Of a DNA stretch of 64,000 nt, positions 56,474 through 64,000 are shown piece by piece. Source of the stretch: Darksidea phi (taxonomy: Eukaryota > Ascomycota > Dothideomycetes > Pleosporales > Lentitheciaceae). Each line of letters opens with the position of its first letter. Position 1 is the first letter of the stretch. The notes beneath the pieces are model-generated. The model made no database searches. It was not told the DNA's origin and saw only the letters and a list, made by a program, of their open reading frames with translations. Position numbers and translations under genes: made by a program. Location: positions 86,287-150,286 of the forward strand of contig JASJFT010000110.1 of assembly GCA_030770425.1 (NCBI GenBank), given 5' to 3'.

Positions 56474-58093
56474 TCAATCTTCTAGCTCAGGGCGGAGCGT
56501 ATCATCGTCTACCAACTCTTCGTCTATCTTCGTGCCCAAGTCTATATTTTCTAGGAACGATCTGCCTCGTAGGCCCTCGGGTAGATACTCTTGCTGCACC
56601 CTTCCATCTAGGTAGTCTGGATTATATTTGTAACCCTCGGAGTAGCCCATCTCTTTCATCAGTTTAGTTGGCGCGTTCCGCAGATGCAGTGGTATCGGTA
56701 GACTCGCTATCCCCGGTTCCTCTAAAGCTGCCTCGGCGGCATTGAGAGCGCGATACGCCCGGGTGGACTTTGGTGCAAGGCTGAGAGCCACGACGGCGTG
56801 AGAGAGGTTGATGCGGCATTCGGGCATGCCAATCTTCTCGCAGGCACTATATGTGGCAGTCGCGAGCGAGAGCATGCTGTTGTCTGCTAGGCCGACGTCT
56901 TCCGACGCTACGACTACGAGGCGGCGCGCAATGTATCGCGGATCTTCACCGGATTTGAGCATTCGCGCGAGATAGTAGAGTGCGGCGTTGGGATCGGAGC
57001 CCCGTATGGACTTGTGTAGCGCTGAGATGTTTTCATAGTGTTGGTCTCCGGCTCTATCGTAAACCAGCGTCTTGGTCAGCCTCTTCTTGATTTCTTCCTT
57101 GGTGATGGATGGATTCTTGGACAGGCTCATTGCAAGCTCGAGCAGATTTAGAGCAGTTCGTGCGTCACCATCTGAGAATGACGCAAAATATCGGAGCATC
57201 TCAGCATCAAGTAGCGGCGATGAGCAATTCTCAGCAGCCATAGCTCGTTCCAAGATCTTGACCAAGTCATCCTCGCTCAGATTGTCCAATGTGAAGGTCC
57301 GGCAACGCGACAGGAGAGCACTAATCACTTTGAACGACGGATTCTCCGTAGTCGCAGCAATTAACGTGATGGTACCCGACTCAACCGGTCCGAGAAAGGC
57401 ATCTTGTTGGGTCCGCGAAAACCGGTGTATCTCGTCGCAGAAGACGATGGTCTTCTTCCCGGTAAGCTGCAAGTCCCTCAGCGCTTCTGCAAAGATCTTT
57501 CTGACTTCTTCCAGCTTCGTGCTTGTGCTATTGATCTCGACGAACTTGGAGCCGGAAGCGTAGGCGAGGAGACGGGCAATTGTTGTCTTCCCCGTGCCAC
57601 TCTTGCCCCATAGAACCATGGACATTAACTTCTTTTCGTCCAGCATACCTCGCAGTACACCTTGTGGTCCGACCAGCTGTTGTCCATATACGTCATCGAA
57701 TCTGACGGGGCGCATGCGCTCCGCGAGAGGTTGAGCAGCTTCCTGTGCTTTCAGCTTCTTCCGCTGGTTTGTAGGTGGCGATTGTGGCTCGCCACTGACA
57801 GGACCATCACTCGGGTCGTCAAAGGAGCGTTTCGAGCCTGGCGTAGGTGTCTTCGGTCGTTCTGCTCGCTGTATCGCAGCTTGTGGAGCTGGCGGAGCTA
57901 CCGGTGACAAGGCAGGGTTGCCGTTCCTCACACTAGGGACAACCTTGCGTCCCGCGGGCGCAAAGAAGCTGTGCGTCTTCTGCGGGTTGGGCGTATCATT
58001 CTGCTCGATGATGTGCTCTTTGCACTCACTGTCGATGTGTTCGTTGATGAGGGTCTCTTTGACGGCTTTGTTACAAACGGGGCACGCAACCAT
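56474..58093 (-). CDS. MGS1: Mgs1/WRNIP1 replication-associated AAA ATPase
   Basis: Single exon, 539 aa from ATG 58093. The N-terminal UBZ zinc finger (Cys4, Cys7, His19, Cys24 in MVACPVCNKAV...NEHIDSEC) binds ubiquitin; after a disordered linker comes the AAA+ core: MRPVRFDDVYGQ, Walker A WGKSGTGKTTIARLL, Walker B TIVFCDEIHRF, sensor AATTENPSF and LLSRCRTFTLDNL, then the MgsA/RarA C-terminal domain (DRAGDQHYENISALHKSIRGSDPNAALYYLARML). It acts with PCNA at stalled forks. An in-frame ATG at 58282 would add 63 residues of lower conservation; the start just before the UBZ finger is preferred. Confidence 0.92.
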   Translation of the reverse strand: MVACPVCNKAVKETLINEHIDSECKEHIIEQNDTPNPQKTHSFFAPAGRKVVPSVRNGNPALSPVAPPAPQAAIQRAERPKTPTPGSKRSFDDPSDGPVSGEPQSPPTNQRKKLKAQEAAQPLAERMRPVRFDDVYGQQLVGPQGVLRGMLDEKKLMSMVLWGKSGTGKTTIARLLAYASGSKFVEINSTSTKLEEVRKIFAEALRDLQLTGKKTIVFCDEIHRFSRTQQDAFLGPVESGTITLIAATTENPSFKVISALLSRCRTFTLDNLSEDDLVKILERAMAAENCSSPLLDAEMLRYFASFSDGDARTALNLLELAMSLSKNPSITKEEIKKRLTKTLVYDRAGDQHYENISALHKSIRGSDPNAALYYLARMLKSGEDPRYIARRLVVVASEDVGLADNSMLSLATATYSACEKIGMPECRINLSHAVVALSLAPKSTRAYRALNAAEAALEEPGIASLPIPLHLRNAPTKLMKEMGYSEGYKYNPDYLDGRVQQEYLPEGLRGRSFLENIDLGTKIDEELVDDDTLRPELED

Positions 58094-58307
58094 TGTCGAG
58101 GGATGGGGGACGATTCCACGCCGCGCCGCGCCGCGTAAATTAACGGTCCCAGACTTTTGGGAACGCGAATGCGAGACGGAGGAATCTCGGCGCAAAGTGC
58201 GGCTGATGACGGCACCGGCCGGGGCTTCTGCAGCACGCAATTCACGCTGCTGAAGAATCATTGCTACCCTACTCCGATGCACAACACTGGGGGATGCTCA
58301 CTTAGAG

Positions 58308-59760
58308 ATGAGAGCTCTCGCGACTACGGCTTCTCGACTTATATTTCGCCCCACCAAAGCAACTATCAAGCCAGCAACTGCAGCGCGGAAGCACCCCACC
58401 GCATTCGCTCCCCTCCGCGCCATGTCAGCGACGACGCGACGTGAGGACCCCTTCAAGCCGGCAGCGAGGGTTGCTGGGCAGAAACAGGATGTCTGGTAAA
58501 TCAATTGAGCACACAAAGTTCGGGCGGCCTTCTAACCAACCCTACAGGACTATCGTCAACGAAGCCGCCGCAGCCTCCCCCGTCCAACCCATCGTCAATA
58601 TGGGCCAGGGCTTCTTCGGTTACAACCCTCCCCAATTCGTCCTTGACGCTGCGAAGTCCGCCCTCGACAAAGTAGACTGCAACCAATACTCCCCCACAAA
58701 AGGCCGGCCGCGGTTAAAGAAAGCTATCGCCGACGCATACTCCCCGTTCTTCGGCCGCACCCTCGATCCCGATAAGGAAGTCACCATCACAACGGGCGCG
58801 AACGAGGGCATGCTGAGCGCATTCATGGGTTTCTTAGAGCAAGGCGACGAAGTCATCGTATTCGAGCCCTTCTTCGACCAGTACATTTCCAACATCGAAA
58901 TGCCTGGCGGGAAGGTGGTATACGTGCCGATGCACCCGCCCAAAGACGGCGCGACAAAGACGACGTCAGCCGCAGAATGGACACTCGACGTCTCCGAATT
59001 CGAAAAAGCAATAACACCCAAGACGCGCATGGTCGTCCTCAACTCTCCGCACAACCCCATCGGAAAGGTCTTCTCGAAAGACGAACTCCAAGCCATCGGC
59101 GACATCTGTGTAAAACACAACATCATCATCCTCTCCGATGAAGTCTACGATAGACTATACTACGTCCCGTTCACACGTATCGCAACGCTCTCCCCTGAAA
59201 TCGCGAAACTCACACTAACAGTCGGGTCTGGGGGCAAGAACTTCTACGCCACAGGCTGGAGAGTAGGCTGGTTGATTGGTCCCGAACATCTCATCAAATA
59301 CGTCAGCGCAGCACACACCCGAATATGCTACTCCAGCGTCTCTCCACTGCAAGAAGCAACAGCGATTGGGTTCGAGCAAGCAGACGCCCACAACTTCTGG
59401 GAAGAATCAAAGCGCGAAATGAAGGGTAAAATGGACAAATTCAACGCTATATGGGACGAGCTCGGTCTACCGTACTCGGACCCTGAAGGCGGCTACTTTG
59501 TCCTAGTGAACATGTCCAAGGTGAAGTTACCAGAAGATTACGAATTCCCACCACATGTGGCGGAGCGACCACGAGATTTCCAGTTAAGCTGGTTTTTGAT
59601 CAAGGAAGTGGGTGTAGCGGCTATTCCGCCAACAGAATTCTTCACACCGGGCAACGCGCACATTGTGGAAGACTGGCTTAGATTCGCAGTGTGCAAGAAC
59701 GACGACGTGCTCGAAACAGCACAAGAGCGTCTTCGTGGACTGAAGAAGTACATCAAGTAG
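58308..59760 (+). CDS. BNA3: Kynurenine aminotransferase-like PLP enzyme
   Basis: Two exons, 58308-58495 and 58548-59760, phases closing; 466 aa. Fold-type I aminotransferase of the kynurenine/cysteine-S-conjugate lyase group, making kynurenic acid from kynurenine. The first exon gives a basic N-terminus (MRALATTASRLIFRPTKATIKP) that fits a mitochondrial presequence. Motifs: NMGQGFFGYNPPQFV, YSPTKGRPRLKKAIA, TTGANEGMLSAFMG, VVLNSPHNPIGKV, LSDEVYDRLYY and the PLP lysine in GSGGKNFYATGWRVGW. Head-to-head with MGS1, about 0.2 kb apart, so both share a promoter region. Confidence 0.92.
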
Positions 59761-59879
59761 AAACACATGAATGCACGCAATAATCTACACTGCCGACGAC
59801 TCCAAACCTCCCCAAGCCCTTCCACTCCTCATTTCTCACTCTTCTTCTCACTCTTCCTCAATTCCACAGCCCCTGCCAT

Positions 59880-60068
59880 GGATATCGATGAAAAGGGGTT
59901 TTTTAAAAAAATTCCCCACTGACCGACAGCCGGTGGGAGCATGGTCGAAAAGTAGTTTTCACCTAGCAAAAAGCTGAACTCGGATGGGTATCCTCACTGC
60001 CGCAGCTAATGCCCTTGCACTTGGATGGCGAGCCGAGCTGGGCACGGGGGAAGGAGGGTTTATATAGC
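59880..60068 (-). promoter_or_regulatory. TATA-containing segment A (paralogue of segment B)
   Basis: On the minus strand a TATA box (GCTATATAAACCC, 60056-60068) is followed by CCAAGTGC, CAGTGAGGAT, then TTTTTGCTAGGTGAAAACTAC and GGAATTTTT. The same blocks in the same order occur in segment B. It may be the 5' part of an untranslated transcript or of an unrecognised gene. Confidence 0.4.
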
Positions 60069-61397
60069 TTGATGGTTGGGGGGCGTGCCTAGCACGTGAG
60101 AACGGTGTGCCTGCATGGGGTGCATTTGAGTGTAGGTAGATGCGTCACGTGAGTAGCAGCCTACCTAGGTGCCTACACATGTGCACACGTTGCCCAGGCC
60201 CATGACACGTCAGAGATCTATGCTGATGCGGAGGTTGTTGGTGTAGCCCTGTGTCGCATCTTACTGGTGTGTTGTGGTTGACGACCGATCCGCCAGTCGG
60301 ACTTGCGCATGCGTTGTCCACACCGTGTCTGTAGGGTATCACCTTTGCGTCCACGCTCTCTTGTCAGTTTGGCCGAGGCAGCGCGAATGTTACCTTCCCC
60401 CGTGTAATGTTTACATAGGCAGTCGAAGGCCAGAAGCTTGTGAGGTACTGTTATGATCGCTAGCTCAGGCAACGGCACCTAGCTATGACAGTGCCGCCAA
60501 TGTCCATACATAGCCCACCTCTCAGCAGCGCCGCAGATGGTCGCTTTATGCTGCCACAGACTTATGTCTGTTCATAGCTATCTCGCATGACTCCTTTGAT
60601 ATCGCTGACCCTTGTACCAGTCTCTTATGCCCTACTGCAGGCGCGCTTGCCCGAAGCTGCCGCGTCCCCCCTCGCGATCGTTTGAACATGATGTGCGTGG
60701 GCTGTAGGATTGCTAACGGCGATTCGGCTGAGCAGCGTTTGACATGGCGATAGGCTCTTCACAGCATAGGTGGCAGGTGAAGGTATACGGCTGGCGGAGA
60801 GACAGGGTTGACGGGTCGGCGAGAAGGTAAACGAGTTTAGAGGCGGACGTAACTTTCGCGGCATAAGAAAGCGGTCGGGGTCTGTGAGGCGCGGTCGCTG
60901 GCTGAGGTGTGGTGTTGAGGTCGTCGACCGATGCTAGCTCGTGGAACGTTTGGATCGTGACCGGTACGGCAGGCTCTGGGGCGATACCAGTAGTAATGTT
61001 CTTGTGATGGAGCCAACAGGCAGCGGGCTCTGTTAGGTGTACCGCTCTACGAACGCCTTTGCATTTTGTGGACAGGGCACGCGAGGAGGTATCGAGCTTG
61101 CGACGGAAATTTTTTTACTGCGTGAGAAGTACAGCATCGAGATCTTCAGCGATGCTGCACGCACTATGCACACCGCATGAATGCGAAGGCATACAGGTCT
61201 ATAGTGCATCAACGAGGTGAACAAGAGGCAGAGACGGTAGACAGCAGACTTACATCAAATCCTGTTATTCTACACAGCATGAGCTGAACGCGTCAGACGC
61301 GTCCATCCACCACAGCTGTACCCGTAGCCGTGGCTCGCCTCCGTCTCTCATCTCAACTCCATCCACTCTTCCTCAACCGTGCAGCTCTCGCCACAAC

Positions 61398-61640
61398 GCT
61401 CAATGAAAAGTAACAAAAGGGTTCCAAAAATTCCTTGCCGATCCGAAGACCAACAAGAGCGGTCATAGTTGTAGTTTTCAACTAGCAAAAACGCTACCTC
61501 AGACGAATCTTCACTGGTAAGCGTAAAGCCCTGCGCGAGTTAGCCGTGTACTGCCACTGAAAGGGTAGTGGGTTGAGAACGTACCGAGCACTTAGATGGG
61601 GAGCAGAATTGGGGACGGGGGCGGACGGGTTTATATAGGC
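61398..61640 (-). promoter_or_regulatory. TATA-containing segment B with intron-like insert
   Basis: On the minus strand CCTATATAAACCC (61627-61639) is followed by CTAAGTGC, then an intron-like stretch (GTACGTTC...GGCTAACTCGCGCAG, about 61585 down to 61530) that segment A lacks, then CAGTGAAGAT, TTTTTGCTAGTTGAAAACTAC and GGAATTTTT. TAGTT-GAA-AACTA is a perfect small hairpin. Confidence 0.4.
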
Positions 61641-61833
61641 AGACGATGCCAAGAATAGGCGGGACGCTATCGGATGCACGTGATGAGCGCGGGCCTGCTG
61701 CTGCCTGGCGGAATCGAATGGAACGTCACAGGCTGGAACCGAGGTGAAGGAGCAACGCACGAGCAGGGAGGGATTTGTGCTTAAGCAACATGCCCCGTCA
61801 GTTATGCACGGTGAAGAAGATGGTGGTCGCTAG

Positions 61834-62519
61834 GTGTACGAAGTCATCAGAGCTGGAACGCAGAAGCTCAAAACTAACCTCCTTCTTGAACAGGCGGAAA
61901 CGGCTCATCAGGCACATGCCCTGCCAGCAGATGCCCTGCCATGGCAGATGATTGCCGCCCACTTCGAATTTGTGTACAAGAATCGAATGTACAATGGCAG
62001 CACAAATCTATATCCATGCTTCAATGCGGGCCAACACGCATCTGCACAAGAACGCACAAAGTATCCCGACGAGATAATACCGCCGGGCGATGAGGAAATC
62101 TTCATTCCGGATAGCACCGTCAAGTGGTACAAAACTCCATCAGAGGACAGACTCTCTGACGAAGAACGCAAACTCCCGTACTGGCTTGACAGCTTCAAGC
62201 ACATGCGCGCTGCCTGAAGAAGTTCGCCAAAGCATGGAGCTTCTCAAGACACTCATTTCGTACGGCGATATGGAACCGCTCTTACGGCTAGCAGCTCATC
62301 CCGAGGTCCGCCTTCCATGCCACAGTGACACAGAGAATCGACATGTTGGTCAAGGCGAATGGGAATTGGATTGATTGGGAGTTCGAAATCACCGAGGTTA
62401 TCCATGATCTTTGGGGTGTTCCGTATCCGAAGATGTCGACTACGGTTCTTGGTTGGGAACATGATGAGAGGCAGGAGGGTGACGTTGACCAGAACAGAAT
62501 GAGGAGGACGTTCATATAA
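61834..62519 (+). pseudogene. Hypothetical protein, broken across three frames
   Basis: Protein-like text runs in frame 1 to about 62205 (MIAAHFEFVYKNRMYNGSTNLY, CFNAGQHASAQERTKYP, then RKLPYWLDSFKHMRA), continues in frame 2 (LPEEVRQSMELLKTLISYGDM, EPLLRLAAHPEV) and ends in frame 3 (TQRIDMLVKANGNWIDWEFEI...VIHDLWGVPYPKMSTTVL). No family is recognised. No intron fits the switches (near 62207 in a GCGCGC run and near 62315), so it is either a pseudogene with two indels or carries sequence errors. Confidence 0.45.
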
Positions 62520-63018
62520 GGTGGCGATGGAGGGGCTCAACTATCACAAAATAAACTCGCAATATGGCCACAGGAAGCCATGGGCGACCAGGATATTTGA
62601 AGGCGTACACGGTTTACCTCACCGGAAAGCAGCGGCATTCACGACGAGAAGCGCCAAAACCAACCCATTGAGACGTTCAAAGCACATAATGCAGGACAAA
62701 TTCTATTAAGGCCTAGATGTGGTGTCTACTATACACCGGGAATACAAAGGAAAAATATGCTGGTCCAGCTTGGCCATCGCGTCAGCCAGAGCGCCGAAAG
62801 AGCACCGAGCTGAGCTCTGCCGTGCTCGGACGCCCGCTCGACGCTCGAGGCGCAATATCAGATGTTGAACCAGCTGAAATACAATATTTCTTGATATTCG
62901 AGTCCATATCCGCCGCTCCACATTTTCGCCATCCGAGACCATCCATAGTCCTGATCCGTCAATCATCCCTCCTTCGCGCCCTTCGTTCCCAGTGCTACCA
63001 TCGTCTCCCCCGTTTCCC

Positions 63019-63681
63019 TTACTTGCTTTCGCAAATCGCCCATCTCCCTCTGCAGCCCAGCGTTCTCGCCTTCAAGCTCCCTATTAGCTCCTCTACGTGC
63101 ACCATTCTCGCCTCCGAAATTCCTTTCTCCTTCAGTTTTTCAACTTCCTTCCTGATCCCTACGTTCTCCATATCCTTACCCACAACTTGTTCTTTCATAT
63201 AGCGCAGATTCTCCATATCAGCCTCGCCTTGCTTCCTCAAGCGCTCAAGAACCTGAGACAATCCCTCTTTCTCGGCTTTCTCGGCTTTCAACATCTACTT
63301 GGAGACTTGGATGCGTACGCGCTGCTCCGCCACCGTGGTTTTGCGTCGAGCAAGGCGCTCCTCCAACTTGTCAACCTGCGAGTCTTCTCCGCCAATCATG
63401 ACACTCTTCGCCTCGCGAGCATCTTGAGACCCCATGATCCTCGCCTCAGTCACTGCCGAGTTCCAAAGTTTACCCGGTAGCTTGACAGTCACCTTTGGCT
63501 CGACCGATGGCAGCTCCGATGAGCTGGTGTTGAGCTACACCCGTTAGCGATACCGCAAGAATACAAATCCGGATGTGGGACAATGGCGACTTACAGGTAC
63601 CACCTCCGCCATTGTTAAACCGTGGAAGTATCCCGTGGGCGTAGACGGCTTGGATGAGACCTCTGGGGCGGTGTCGGCCAT
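63019..63681 (-). pseudogene. Coiled-coil protein with in-frame TAG
   Basis: Exons 63681-63595 and 63534 downward with a 60-nt intron (GTAAGTCG...GTGTAG). MADTAPEVSSKPSTPTGYFH starts a protein whose core is a coiled coil (VDKLEERLARRKTTVAEQRVRI). A TAG at 63297-63295 interrupts it, immediately followed in frame by ATG and more coiled coil (KAEKAEKEGLSQVLERL, MENVGIRKEVEKLKEKG). A CAG to TAG change would explain the stop. Near 63110-63060 the text moves to another frame (ELEGENAGLQREMGDLRKQV...), ending about 62970. The family is unknown. Confidence 0.5.
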
Positions 63682-63730
63682 TTGCGTTGATGTGTGATGG
63701 GATGCGATAGGGTTGAAGGACCGACGCCAT

Positions 63731-64000
63731 GGTTGGATGCTAGAGCTCGATAGCGTAACGATGTGGATTTAGATTCTTCGCTGAATGCTGCCACGGTCTC
63801 TCTCGTCTCAAGCTAGTTGCGACTGTAAGATCTAGATGCAATGACTAAAATCTCAGCTCGTTTATATTGAAGATATGGATGTGGATGTGGATGTGGATGT
63901 GTACGGTGTCAGTGGTTAGGTTAGAAAGCTGTTGCTGGAGTGTTGTTAGGTTGGCGAGAGAGTTTGTAGAAGTCCAGCTCTAGCTATTCTTATATCCCCC
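63731..64000. other. Upstream region with GGATGT microsatellite
   Basis: 5' flank of the coiled-coil gene. 63874-63902 is a short ATGGATGTGGATGTGGATGT array (about five hexamer units). No gene to the window end. Confidence 0.6.

Larger units (their letters stand above)
59761..61833. other. Gene-poor interval with two related TATA-containing segments
   Basis: 2.07 kb with no supported protein gene. It contains segments 59880-60068 and 61398-61640, described separately. The rest shows no repeat or RNA that I recognise. Confidence 0.5.

Overview
The window is chromosomal DNA of a filamentous ascomycete. Genes carry short introns of about 45-70 nt with GT donors and a CTAAC/CTGAC-like branch site just before the acceptor. 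The gene set (TRM44, VTI1, CTF8, MHF1/CENP-S, MGS1, PGA2-like, eL43, HET, CBM1, AA11, feruloyl esterase, DUF1996) is typical of plant-associated or saprotrophic Pezizomycotina. The TA-saturated, CpA-depleted repeats are the mark of repeat-induced point mutation (RIP). A Dothideomycete (Pleosporales) is my best guess; that is inference, not shown.

Layout. (1) 1-2925: two tandem cytochrome P450 genes, each with one visible lesion. (2) 3282-14060: a decayed NLR-like gene on the minus strand (N-terminal alpha/beta-hydrolase domain, then NACHT), cut up by mobile DNA: an LTR-like repeat, a 5.64-kb Ty1/copia element with near-identical LTRs and a 5-bp target duplication, and a Tc1/mariner transposase gene that itself carries a 270-bp GC-rich insertion. 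(3) 14667-30771: ordinary genes: feruloyl esterase, a MITE-like inverted repeat, N-carbamoyl amino acid hydrolase, TRM44, MFS transporter, DUF1996 secreted protein, VTI1, FAD oxidoreductase and ribosomal protein eL43. (4) 31060-37011: an F-box/LRR pseudogene whose four in-frame stops before its first frame change can all be read as CAR to TAR changes, a solo repeat, an intact HET-domain gene and a CBM1 protein. (5) 37762-46443: CTF8, a divergent pair of zinc alcohol dehydrogenases (ADH6-like and BDH1-like), a MARVEL protein, MHF1/CENP-S and a PGA2-like protein. (6) 46990-53503: one gene model whose exon phases all close and which predicts a protein of about 2113 residues: a secreted AA11-type LPMO, a long acidic linker, an X278-like module and a long tail with repeated dibasic-site/GWW units. 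(7) 53940-64000: a CFEM-like membrane protein, MGS1, kynurenine aminotransferase, a gene-poor stretch with two related TATA-containing segments, a hypothetical gene broken across three frames and a coiled-coil gene with an in-frame TAG.

The most striking item is the 46990-53503 gene, which joins an LPMO/chitin-binding architecture to what looks like a Kex2-processed repeat precursor. Second is the copia element, whose interior is saturated with RIP-type change while its LTRs, primer site, polypurine tract and target duplication look fresh. The NLR, HET and F-box remnants suggest turnover of self/non-self recognition genes. Exon boundaries were placed by reading splice sites and checking phase by hand; no database search was possible, so family names rest on recognised motifs.
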